A stretch of DNA of 11,909 nucleotides from an archaeon (GTDB lineage: Archaea > Nanobdellota > Nanobdellia > SCGC-AAA011-G17 > GW2011-AR17): positions 1-11,909 of the forward strand of contig JAHFJQ010000021.1 in NCBI GenBank assembly GCA_023245755.1, given 5' to 3'. Shown piece by piece: positions 1 through 5,374 of this stretch. The notes beneath the pieces are model-generated. The model saw nothing but the letters and a program-made list of their open reading frames with translations, was not told the origin of the DNA and made no database searches. The position numbers and the translations under genes were made by a program. Position 1 is the first letter of the stretch. Every line of letters begins with the position of its first letter.

Positions 1-487
1 TTCCTCTTTTATCAATACGGGGACTAGATAATTCATCATCAGAAAGAGCAACCAAAAATGCCTTTTTAATAACCCCGTTTTCGTTTTTGATCCATGAAGG
101 TACACGGTAGGTTTTTGTAACTTTATTTCCTCTAGGCACTTCAATCAATTCCAGTAGTCTACTGATTTTACAGTTATTATAACGTAACACAAATCCCCCC
201 TTTCTTTCAAAAAATGCCTTTGGCTTTATTTGAAATATTTTGTAGATTTTTGTTTCAATGAGTCTTAATTTTTCTTCAGAACCAAAAAAACGAAACACTC
301 CTACATACTTATCTTTACTTAGTTCTCCATCACCAAGCAAATGCCCAACTATAGAAGATAATTCTGGAGAAGCATATAAAGGAAGAAGGTTTTTAGCTTT
401 AAAATAAGATATAGTTTTTTGGGCATACTTAGGATTCTTATAATTATTTGCAATAGAATCAGTTAATAGAATTTCCATAATCTTCAT
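1..487 (-). CDS. LAGLIDADG homing-endonuclease-like protein, C-terminus cut by the window edge
   Basis: An open frame reads without a stop from an ATG at 487 to the left edge (162 codons seen). Counting from this start, residues 44-56 read SSIVGHLLGDGEL, a good LAGLIDADG helix with its acidic residue. About 95 residues later comes KAFLVALSDDE, which fits the second LAGLIDADG helix. Two motifs at this spacing fit a single-chain endonuclease or a maturase-like DNA-binding protein. Known members cut long DNA sites and are often inside introns or inteins; this one looks free-standing, as it has its own start and no intein splice motifs are visible in the part seen. A GAGGT Shine-Dalgarno lies 7 nt before ATG 487. 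An in-frame ATG at 478 sits 25 nt from a TTTTAAA box and is an alternative leaderless start. Family call is fairly sure; activity is unknown. Confidence 0.72.
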   Translation of the reverse strand, partial: MKIMEILLTDSIANNYKNPKYAQKTISYFKAKNLLPLYASPELSSIVGHLLGDGELSKDKYVGVFRFFGSEEKLRLIETKIYKIFQIKPKAFFERKGGFVLRYNNCKISRLLELIEVPRGNKVTKTYRVPSWIKNENGVIKKAFLVALSDDELSSPRIDKRG

Positions 488-499
488 AGAATAAACCTC

Positions 500-506
500 T
501 TTAAAA
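500..506 (-). promoter_or_regulatory. Possible TATA box for the LAGLIDADG gene
   Basis: TTTTAAA on the minus strand is centred 25 nt before ATG 478, the spacing seen at many other genes here. If used, the mRNA would be leaderless and begin at 478. A competing reading is transcription from the self-complementary TTTATAAA at 648-655, giving a structured leader and the GAGGT-led start at 487. Confidence 0.4.
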
Positions 507-557
507 GTCTCACGGCCACATGCCGCGTGTCCAGAGAAAATAGAGAAGAAGAAAAAG

Positions 558-598
558 GATTGGAAGCTCGGGGGGTTGGGGAGGTTGAGCTTCCAATC
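558..598. repeat. Perfect 12-bp inverted repeat with a 17-nt G-rich loop
   Basis: GATTGGAAGCTC (558-569) is followed by its exact reverse complement GAGCTTCCAATC (587-598). The 17-nt loop holds runs of six and four G and then AGG. The 12-bp match is far longer than expected by chance at this spacing. The loop carries GGAGGT on the plus strand, and thus CCTCC, the anti-Shine-Dalgarno core, on the minus strand. It could be a structured RNA element, a protein-binding site or a G-quadruplex-prone cruciform. There is no T-run directly after either arm, so a simple terminator is less likely. Confidence 0.8.
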
Positions 599-694
599 AG
601 GAATGTGTATGCAAGGTTTTTTCCTATCAACTACTAACCAGAAACAATTTATAAACAAGGAGAACACGTTGTCCATAACATCTTTCCACAAGAC

Positions 695-701
695 TTATAA
701 A
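695..701 (+). promoter_or_regulatory. TATA box of the 7TM gene (leaderless)
   Basis: TTATAAA is centred 27 nt before ATG 725, so transcription should start at or next to the start codon. Confidence 0.6.
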
Positions 702-724
702 GAAGCAGTTTTGCACAGCCTGTA

Positions 725-1390
725 ATGATTTTATTGCTTAATGGACCATATTGGTTTCGAGGCCTTGATGCACTTTTTGGCTTAGTCTATATTCTGGTAA
801 CTTTGCTCATCGCAGCGATGAGTTACAAAGCATACAAGCTTACAGAGGAAAAGAAATATTCCTATTTTAGTGCCGCATTTGGCTTAATGAGTCTTGGTTT
901 CCTAGTCTATTCACTAACAAATTTAGCATTAACTACGCACATTTCTGATCAATTAAATCAAATGTTAAGCACTTTTGATTTTGCATTTTTAATACACATG
1001 ATTTTGATTTTCGCAGCGTATACCCTATTACTAGTTATAACGTTAAAGATTCAACAGAAGAAAGTGATTATCCTTCTATTCTCTTTAATGCTTCTTTTCA
1101 CTGCATTCTCCTATCAGTATTACTTAAAATTTCATATTATCTCTTTCCTTCTTTTATTTTTCCTGGGCCATCAATTTTATACAAATTACTTAGAGAAACA
1201 AAATAGAAATGCCAAGCTTGTGTTCATTTCTTTTTACTTACTCACTTGTGCACAAGTATTTTTCCTAGTAATGATTTACAATCCAATCTTTTACGTAGTT
1301 GCAGACATTTTGCAACTCTTTGGCTTTGGAGTATTATTTTATATGTTTATGAGAGTTTTACAACATGGGCGAACGAAGAGAGAAGCTTGA
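725..1390 (+). CDS. Seven-transmembrane integral membrane protein, putative sensor
   Basis: The 221-residue protein has about seven hydrophobic helices (near residues 15-35, 46-66, 86-108, 113-128, 134-151, 163-186 and 190-210) joined by short loops, and a short basic cytoplasmic tail (HGRTKRE). The N-terminal stretch NGPYWFRGLDALF precedes the first helix. I see no kinase, GAF or transporter motif. Its 3' end overlaps the next gene, a winged-helix regulator, by 26 nt, so the two are translated together. Similar membrane-protein/winged-helix pairs occur in DPANN genomes to my recollection. By analogy to 7TM sensory modules it may sense a membrane signal and pass it to the regulator, but that is inference. 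The leaderless TATA box supports ATG 725. Confidence 0.75.
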   Translation: MILLLNGPYWFRGLDALFGLVYILVTLLIAAMSYKAYKLTEEKKYSYFSAAFGLMSLGFLVYSLTNLALTTHISDQLNQMLSTFDFAFLIHMILIFAAYTLLLVITLKIQQKKVIILLFSLMLLFTAFSYQYYLKFHIISFLLLFFLGHQFYTNYLEKQNRNAKLVFISFYLLTCAQVFFLVMIYNPIFYVVADILQLFGFGVLFYMFMRVLQHGRTKREA

Positions 1391-1637
1391 TATTATTAAG
1401 GACATTTTAGAGGCTATTCGTGATAAAGGTGGGACTATAAAACCAACCCATTTATTGTACAAATCAAATCTTTCTCATGATTCTATGAAGCGGTATGTCT
1501 CTGAATTAATGGAAAAAGAGATGGTCCAAGAGAAAGAAGACAAAGATACAAAGAAATACATTATCACAAATAAAGGATTAAAATTCTTAACGGATTATCA
1601 GCAAATTAAAGAATTTACAGATAGTTTTGGTTTCTAA
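1365..1637 (+). CDS. Winged helix-turn-helix transcriptional regulator
   Basis: This is a 90-residue single-domain winged helix of the type grouped as HTH_45 (PF14947). Helix 1 is IIKDILEAIRDKGG, the helix-turn-helix runs through IKPTHLLYKSNLSHDSMKRYVSELMEKEMV (roughly residues 25-54), and the wing follows as KYIITNKGLKFLTDY. The phrase THLLYKSNLSH is typical of archaeal members. It probably binds DNA as a dimer. Its start lies inside the preceding 7TM gene in another frame with no strong Shine-Dalgarno, which fits translational coupling. The pair may be a membrane-controlled transcription switch. Its stop codon directly abuts the stop of the convergent gene on the other strand. Confidence 0.85.
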   Translation: MGERREKLDIIKDILEAIRDKGGTIKPTHLLYKSNLSHDSMKRYVSELMEKEMVQEKEDKDTKKYIITNKGLKFLTDYQQIKEFTDSFGF

Positions 1638-2282
1638 TTACTTTTTTAAATTTGCAAGAAAGAAAGGGTGTATTGTTTCTTCCATAAACGTTTGCGTATC
1701 TTGATGTACTTCTACAGATTGTGATCCATCAGCAAGGCTCCAATAGGGATAGTCTAAAGCAAACTTGTGTTGCTGTCTTCTTTCAAGCCTTCCCAACTTT
1801 GCAGAATCTTCTGGGATATGAAACAGCAGGAGTGTCATAGTAATAGGCCAATCCCTTTTTTGATCTGTATTGTATCTCCAATTGGGTACGGTCTCCACTC
1901 GTAAAACCGCTAATGGATAGTCCTGTGTTTTTCCTTTTTTGAGCCAAATCATGATATCAAGAAGAATGAAGGGCTCAAGCGTATCCCTTCCAAAATATTG
2001 TTTGAAAGGAAAGCGCATTCCATACAGTTGTCTCACTTCTAGAGAGTAATCGGGATATCGATGTGTAAGTGATAAGCCCCAAGCATGGACAGCATCAGCA
2101 AAGAGATCACTCACATTTGCAAGTAAGTTCCCATAGGTTGTTCCAAAAGTACTTGACCTGAACTGTTTCCATCGATATTTTTCAAAGAAAGCAAGTAATT
2201 CTGCAGAGATACATTCTTTTGTAATACGCTCAGGATCCATATAAGGAGTTTGAAATGTTGCTAAATCACCTAATGTACTCAT
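1638..2282 (-). CDS. Conserved-looking protein of unknown function
   Basis: I do not recognise this 214-residue protein. It is soluble, with no signal peptide or membrane helix, and rich in aromatic residues (for example EKYRWKQF, PNWRYNT, LDYPYWSLADG). A central stretch, PFILLDIMIWLKKGK then PLAVLRVETVP, looks like a beta-helix-beta core with acidic residues and faintly recalls nuclease folds, but no full catalytic set is visible. The frame can be extended to a TTG at 2303. I chose ATG 2282 because a TTTTTAAA box is centred 27-28 nt upstream, matching the leaderless pattern of the window. It is a lone minus-strand gene meeting the winged-helix gene tail to tail with no spacer. Confidence 0.7.
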   Translation of the reverse strand: MSTLGDLATFQTPYMDPERITKECISAELLAFFEKYRWKQFRSSTFGTTYGNLLANVSDLFADAVHAWGLSLTHRYPDYSLEVRQLYGMRFPFKQYFGRDTLEPFILLDIMIWLKKGKTQDYPLAVLRVETVPNWRYNTDQKRDWPITMTLLLFHIPEDSAKLGRLERRQQHKFALDYPYWSLADGSQSVEVHQDTQTFMEETIHPFFLANLKK

Positions 2283-2305
2283 ACTCTTATGTTCAGGGAG
2301 CAAAC

Positions 2306-2313
2306 TTTAAAAA
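2306..2313 (-). promoter_or_regulatory. TATA box of the 1638-2282 gene (leaderless)
   Basis: Minus-strand TTTTTAAA is centred 27-28 nt before ATG 2282. It supports that start over the upstream TTG at 2303, which would lie too close to the box to be transcribed. Confidence 0.5.
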
Positions 2314-2423
2314 TATTTCTATTGTAGTTTTGCAAGATTTGAGATGTGGAGATTATACAGTAAATAAGAGGAAAAAGGTGTATAGCACCATACAGCTCAG
2401 CTATATATATTCTAACTCCCTAG

Positions 2424-2432
2424 TATATTTAT
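2424..2432 (+). promoter_or_regulatory. Possible TATA box for the three-gene small operon
   Basis: TATATTTAT would place the transcript start near 2457 and leave a leader of about 55 nt with a Shine-Dalgarno at 2497-2501. A second AT-rich candidate, TATATATA at 2402-2409, is also possible. The rest of 2314-2511 shows nothing else I can support. Confidence 0.3.
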
Positions 2433-2511
2433 CATTTCAATAATAACTCATACAATAAAACGAGCGTAATAAGGGGAACGAGTAATGCACGAAGCTGGAG
2501 GCAAAATCAAA

Positions 2512-2631
2512 ATGGCAAAGAAAAGCAGAGGCGCAAGAATGACAGCCGCAAAAAAAAGAGCCGCAAAGAGTCCTGGTGGGAAGGGTCATGTAAAGAATAG
2601 ACCTGCTGGGAAAAATATAATGAGGACATAA
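2512..2631 (+). CDS. 39-aa basic peptide of unknown function
   Basis: The peptide begins MAKKSRGARMTAAKKRAAK and continues with SPGGKGHVKNRPAGK. It has about a dozen Lys/Arg and almost no acidic residues, so it is probably a nucleic-acid or ribosome-associated peptide, though I cannot name a family. ATG 2512 is chosen over the in-frame ATG at 2485 because GGAGG (2497-2501) lies 10 nt before it. The stop is followed 2 nt later by the start of the PLDc_N-like gene, so they form an operon. Its composition differs strongly from random AT-rich sequence here (many GCA/GCC Ala and Lys codons), which supports real coding. Confidence 0.6.
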   Translation: MAKKSRGARMTAAKKRAAKSPGGKGHVKNRPAGKNIMRT

Positions 2632-2633
2632 AC

Positions 2634-2843
2634 ATGGTACTTGGAACAATACTGGGAATTATAGCTATTATAGCTGCAATTTGGGTCATCTATGATGTGC
2701 TGGTAAATAACAAGGGCCTTTCCGATGGTATGAAAGTGCTTTGGATAGTCTGTGCAGTTCTTTTTAGTATCATCACAGCAATAATATATTATCTCTTTGG
2801 CAGAAACCAAAAGAATGATTTATTCAAAAAGGGGAGGAAATAA
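2634..2843 (+). CDS. Two-helix membrane protein of the PLDc_N type
   Basis: The 69-residue protein has two membrane helices (about 4-24 and 35-55) joined by a loop IYDVLVNNKGLSDGMKVLW, and a basic tail (GRNQKNDLFKKGRK). The pattern hydrophobic helix, W-x-IYDVL-xNNKGLS, then W-xxx-AxLFSIITAIIYYLFGR matches PF13396, the N-terminal membrane segment of phospholipase D/cardiolipin synthase that often occurs alone as a tiny protein. It lacks the catalytic HKD motifs, so it is not an enzyme. GAGG at 2622-2625 lies 8 nt before the ATG. It is the middle gene of a three-gene operon. Confidence 0.8.
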   Translation: MVLGTILGIIAIIAAIWVIYDVLVNNKGLSDGMKVLWIVCAVLFSIITAIIYYLFGRNQKNDLFKKGRK

Positions 2844-2848
2844 AAAAC

Positions 2849-3055
2849 ATGAAAAACTCAATGATTATAATGGGAGTTACAGTGATTTTGGTAATCTTCC
2901 TTTTTTGGGGCTTGATAGGAAGTTCAAAAGCCGCTGAAGCAGGGATTGATTGTGATGTAGGTATTGGTGATGATGGGAGTGTATTCTGTTGGAAATGGCA
3001 TCAAAATATACTTGGAGATATTGGGGAAGCAATAGATGATGCATGGAACAATTGA
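2849..3055 (+). CDS. Small membrane-anchored or secreted protein with CDVGIGDDG and FCWKWH motifs
   Basis: The 68-residue protein has an N-terminal hydrophobic segment (residues 5-24, MIIMGVTVILVIFLFWGLIG) and then SSKAAEAG, which could be a signal-peptidase site or leave the helix as an anchor. The external part contains two cysteines (CDVGIGDDGSVFCWKWH) that could form a disulfide, and an acidic amphipathic end. I do not know the family with certainty. GGGGAGG at 2831-2837 inside the end of the previous gene is a strong Shine-Dalgarno, 11 nt before the ATG, and the gap to that gene is 5 nt. It closes the operon; a T-rich tract follows. Confidence 0.65.
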   Translation: MKNSMIIMGVTVILVIFLFWGLIGSSKAAEAGIDCDVGIGDDGSVFCWKWHQNILGDIGEAIDDAWNN

Positions 3056-3070
3056 GATGAGAAAGATCTA

Positions 3071-3101
3071 GTCTATATTTTCTTCCTTTTAAGATTTTTT
3101 T
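3071..3101 (+). terminator. T-rich tract after the small-gene operon
   Basis: The plus strand has repeated T-runs (ATTTTCTTCCTTTT, then GATTTTTTT) right after the operon, as in archaeal intrinsic termination, which depends on U-runs. There is no strong hairpin. Confidence 0.4.
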
Positions 3102-4032
3102 AAGCATTAAAATTCATACTGGTATAGAGCATAATATAACTTCCATCAGAAAGTTGTGCAACTCCTGGGTCTGCTCCTTGCATTCTTGAACCTTCTTCCA
3201 TTTCCCAGCTGTATCCATCTTCAGAATATGCAGAAACAACGCCGCCTTGTCCTGTTCCATAGAATCGCAGTCCACCATCTGCTGGGACAACTTCTCCTAA
3301 GAAATCCATAGGAAGTTCAATATTATCTTGAAGTTCAAAGTTCACTCCATCTTGAGAAGTACTATGGTAGTTAACATCACTATCCATATCCCATGTATAA
3401 TGGTGCCAGAGTCCATCAAAATAAACCACTGCTGGATCAAGCATATTTTTTCCAATGTCTGGTCTTTCCCCTTCTTCATAAATAAAGGAAGATGCAATAT
3501 TTCCATCAGAAGCATAAGCAGAATTTAAATGAACATAAGCTTCATCACTACTTTTATAGGTAAAATAGAGACGTAATCCTCCCTCATCTGTTTCTACAAG
3601 TGTAGGATCCATAGCATGTTTATCACCAACACTTTCTGGAAGTTCTTGGATATCTAATTTTTGTGTTTCTGTCCATGTTTTTCCATTATCTGTGGATACG
3701 GAGTAAGCAATAACATCAAACCAAGTTTCATCATCAAAGGAGAAATACTGGTACACTGCAATAAGTCTTCCATCAGAAGTAAGCAAGAGATTAGGAACTC
3801 CTGCCTGTTCAACTAGTGTTTCTCCTGAAGTAAAGGCCACTCCATCCCCCGATGTAGCAAGTACAATTTTTCCATCCCATGGTCCACTATTTGTAGGTGG
3901 CCAGGAATTTTGGTTCTGTTGTTGAGTAGAAACATCTGTAGGAGTACTTTCTACTGAAGAGTTCTTCTCTGGAGTACTACATGCAGAAAGAAAGAGAATT
4001 ATAAAAATAATAAATGCAAATCCTCTTTTCAT
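3100..4032 (-). CDS. Lipoprotein with sialidase-like Asp-box beta-propeller
   Basis: The 310-residue protein starts with a lipoprotein signal peptide: KR, a hydrophobic core, then LSAC with the lipidated Cys at 18. A Ser/Thr/Gln-rich linker (about 20-50) leads to a beta-propeller-like domain. Residues 113-120 (STDNGKTW) are a canonical BNR/Asp-box; STSQDGVNF and SEDGYSW are weaker ones. Phrases such as DGRLIAVYQYF, MDPTLVETDEGGLRLYFTYK and LDPAVVYFDGLWHHYTW resemble blades of sialidase or GH43-like propellers. It probably binds or cleaves surface glycans outside the cell; the catalytic set is not clear enough to claim an enzyme. The frame extends to a GTG at 4053, but ATG 4032 is chosen because TTATATAA is centred 25-26 nt upstream and the signal peptide then starts properly. 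It is followed downstream by a convergent gene. Confidence 0.75.
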   Translation of the reverse strand: MKRGFAFIIFIILFLSACSTPEKNSSVESTPTDVSTQQQNQNSWPPTNSGPWDGKIVLATSGDGVAFTSGETLVEQAGVPNLLLTSDGRLIAVYQYFSFDDETWFDVIAYSVSTDNGKTWTETQKLDIQELPESVGDKHAMDPTLVETDEGGLRLYFTYKSSDEAYVHLNSAYASDGNIASSFIYEEGERPDIGKNMLDPAVVYFDGLWHHYTWDMDSDVNYHSTSQDGVNFELQDNIELPMDFLGEVVPADGGLRFYGTGQGGVVSAYSEDGYSWEMEEGSRMQGADPGVAQLSDGSYIMLYTSMNFNA

Positions 4033-4053
4033 AAAGAAAAAGAAAGAAAGCAC

Positions 4054-4061
4054 TTATATAA
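4054..4061 (-). promoter_or_regulatory. TATA box of the Asp-box lipoprotein gene (leaderless)
   Basis: TTATATAA is centred 25-26 nt before ATG 4032. The GTG at 4053 touches the box and cannot be the start of this transcript. Confidence 0.6.
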
Positions 4062-4076
4062 AGATTATGGAATCTT

Positions 4077-5045
4077 TTAAGCAGAAGGTACTATTCCCAT
4101 AAAACATCCTAAGGAATAGGGGTAATCCTCTGTAAAATGGTAGTGGTACATTTCTTTGATTTCTCCATCCCAAGCAATCTCATGTGTATGTCCATGGCAA
4201 ATATCAAGATCCTGCGTATGCAATTCAGTACCTTCTTCACCATGTTTTCCATAAATTCCAAAACCATCAAGTGCATACCCCATAAGTGCAGAGTGTTCAC
4301 CTTCAGCTGGAGCATCTTCTAAACAATTGCTTTCTGAATGATAATGGTATTGACCTTGTTGTTGAGGGTGTCCTTGACAAGAATCCTGGATCTCATGTGC
4401 AACAGCATCTCTTCCTCCTTCATCTAAAGCATTATAGATGGGAACACCACTAAGCATAATTCCTATTGGGCCACGATCAAGACAAGAGGGGGCATCAGAA
4501 AGGCTAGGGTTACGGGGTAAAGATACAGAAATATCTTGTTCAACAATACTATTAGGGTTTCGGTCATATTCATATGCATCATCACTTTGAGCAATAGGAT
4601 AGATCCCCGTAGCATGTTGTAAGGGAAGATTATTTGTTTCTATAATTCTCTCATTGCCATCAAGATGAAGATCAAATTCTGCATTGCCCCAAAGAACAGA
4701 TCCACTAACGCTAACATCTTTTTTAGAAGGGTACCATACATTTCCTTCTATCCAAGGCCCATCTTGGAATGCTCCTCCACCATGAAAATCAGTATCACAG
4801 GAAAAGATATATCCTTTTTGTGCAGAGTCACTGTATTTTCCATCCCCAAGATCAAGCGAATATGCCAGTCTTTCTTCTCTAGAAACATCTGTATCAGAAC
4901 TCTCTTCAGAAGAAGTATTTTCAGGAACAGGACCCGTTTCTGAAGTTTCAATAGGGGTATTGTTTTGCGAATCTTCTAAAGGTGTACAAGCACTAAAAAG
5001 AAGAAGACAAGAAATAACAGTGAAGGAAAGGAGAGATAATTTCAT
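4077..5045 (-). CDS. YHYH-domain lipoprotein
   Basis: The 322-residue protein has a lipoprotein signal (MKLSLLSFTVISCLLLFSAC, Cys 20), then a Ser/Thr/Glu-rich linker (about 21-57) and a globular domain. YHYH occurs at 233-236 and again at 300-303, with GIMLSGVPIYNALD (195-208), ALMGYALDGFGIYG (253-266) and CHGHTHE between them. This is the layout of the YHYH domain (PF14240), an extracellular domain of unknown biochemical role; the many His and acidic residues suggest metal binding. Cys at 189, 223, 241, 283 and 314 may form disulfides. It lies upstream of the Asp-box lipoprotein in the same direction, but each has its own promoter. Confidence 0.88.
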   Translation of the reverse strand: MKLSLLSFTVISCLLLFSACTPLEDSQNNTPIETSETGPVPENTSSEESSDTDVSREERLAYSLDLGDGKYSDSAQKGYIFSCDTDFHGGGAFQDGPWIEGNVWYPSKKDVSVSGSVLWGNAEFDLHLDGNERIIETNNLPLQHATGIYPIAQSDDAYEYDRNPNSIVEQDISVSLPRNPSLSDAPSCLDRGPIGIMLSGVPIYNALDEGGRDAVAHEIQDSCQGHPQQQGQYHYHSESNCLEDAPAEGEHSALMGYALDGFGIYGKHGEEGTELHTQDLDICHGHTHEIAWDGEIKEMYHYHFTEDYPYSLGCFMGIVPSA

Positions 5046-5067
5046 AAAAAAGAGAATAGCCTAAGAA

Positions 5068-5075
5068 ATATAAAT
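5068..5075 (-). promoter_or_regulatory. TATA box of the YHYH lipoprotein gene (leaderless)
   Basis: ATTTATAT on the minus strand is centred 26-27 nt before ATG 5045. Confidence 0.6.
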
Positions 5076-5101
5076 AGTTTTAGATAGGTCTAGATCTACT
5101 A

Positions 5102-5122
5102 CAAAAGAAAAGGAGAAAGAAA
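5102..5122 (-). terminator. Pyrimidine-rich tract after tRNA-Thr
   Basis: Directly past the tRNA the minus strand reads TTTCTTTCTCCTTTTCTTTT, a likely U-tract terminator of the archaeal type. Confidence 0.4.
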
Positions 5123-5196
5123 AGCCCCAGGAGGGATTTGAACCCTCAATCCATTGCTTACGAAGCAATTGCTATACCGAGTTAAGCCACTGGGGC
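5123..5196 (-). tRNA. tRNA-Thr, anticodon CGT
   Basis: The full cloverleaf folds by eye: acceptor GCCCCAG pairs perfectly with CTGGGGC, the anticodon stem ATTGC/GCAAT encloses loop TTCGTAA (anticodon CGT, reads ACG), and the T arm GAGGG-TTCAAAT-CCCTC is perfect. The D arm is short, with GCT/AGC. The discriminator base is U73, typical of archaeal tRNA-Thr. CCA is not encoded and must be added. No intron. The first base lies one nucleotide after the stop codon of the zinc-ribbon gene, and I see no good TATA box of its own, so it is probably cut by RNase P from the shared transcript. Confidence 0.95.
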
Positions 5197-5197
5197 C

Positions 5198-5338
5198 TTA
5201 AAGCTGTTTTTCTAAATCAGCACCAAACTTTTTCTGGCAAGTACTACACACCGTTTTTTTTTTAATGAAGGTTCCTTGTATCTTTCCAAGAAAAGTTTCT
5301 TCAATTTTGTTCTTACAGAGAACGCATTTTTCTGCCAT
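5198..5338 (-). CDS. 46-aa zinc-ribbon protein
   Basis: The small protein carries two CxxC knuckles, CVLC (residues 5-8) and CSTC (31-34), separated by 22 residues including EETFLGKIQGTFIKKKTV, which fits a four-cysteine zinc ribbon. Its tail is basic then acidic (QKKFGADLEKQL). The partner is unknown; such tiny ribbons in archaea usually bind RNA, ribosomes or polymerase subunits. ATG 5338 has a TATTTAAA box centred 26-27 nt upstream and is leaderless. The coding strand holds a run of ten A (5254-5263 on the plus strand as T) in the IKKKT codons, a site prone to slippage. The stop codon ends one base before tRNA-Thr, so both share a transcript. Confidence 0.75.
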   Translation of the reverse strand: MAEKCVLCKNKIEETFLGKIQGTFIKKKTVCSTCQKKFGADLEKQL

Positions 5339-5360
5339 AGAAAGAAGAGAATTCCTTTGC

Positions 5361-5368
5361 TTTAAATA
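5361..5368 (-). promoter_or_regulatory. TATA box of the zinc-ribbon/tRNA-Thr unit
   Basis: TATTTAAA is centred 26-27 nt before ATG 5338. It lies in the 36-nt gap after the cytidine deaminase stop and probably drives the zinc ribbon together with tRNA-Thr. Confidence 0.6.
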
Positions 5369-5374
5369 CCTTTT

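Larger units (their letters stand above)
488..694. other. Non-coding intergenic region with two hairpins
   Basis: No convincing gene lies between the LAGLIDADG gene and the 7TM gene. The stretch holds a GC-rich imperfect hairpin at 511-529 (CACGGC pairing with GCCG-CGTG, 2-nt bulge, 5-nt loop), a perfect inverted repeat at 558-598, and a self-complementary TTTATAAA at 648-655 that could act as a TATA box in either direction. A 40-codon frame at 603-725 is probably chance. Confidence 0.6.

Noticed and set aside
603..725. A 40-codon plus-strand frame whose TAA overlaps the ATG of the 7TM gene
   Set aside because: It looks like a leader peptide, but it has no Shine-Dalgarno, its sequence is featureless, and a TATA box at 695-701 inside it explains the 7TM gene as leaderless.
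2376..2388. GGTG-TATAG-CACC mini-hairpin upstream of the small operon
   Set aside because: A 4-bp stem is expected by chance in a region of this size.
2255..2443. 62-aa plus-strand frame overlapping the start of the 1638-2282 gene
   Set aside because: Antisense to a good gene and its promoter, with a Tyr/Ser-rich low-complexity translation and no start signals.
2485..2511. ATG 2485 as start of the basic peptide gene
   Set aside because: The GGAGG at 2497-2501 lies downstream of it and is well placed for ATG 2512.
2437..2810. Three minus-strand frames of 60-74 codons opposite the small-gene operon
   Set aside because: They are antisense shadows of genes with clear Shine-Dalgarno sites, and their translations are Cys/Ser/Phe-rich in the manner of non-coding frames.
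4033..4053. GTG at 4053 as start of the Asp-box lipoprotein
   Set aside because: It adds LSFFFF before the natural KRGF signal-peptide start and touches the TATA box that would drive the gene.
4109..4951. Several 60-92 codon frames on both strands within the YHYH gene
   Set aside because: All overlap a full-length gene with recognisable domain motifs and have no motifs of their own.
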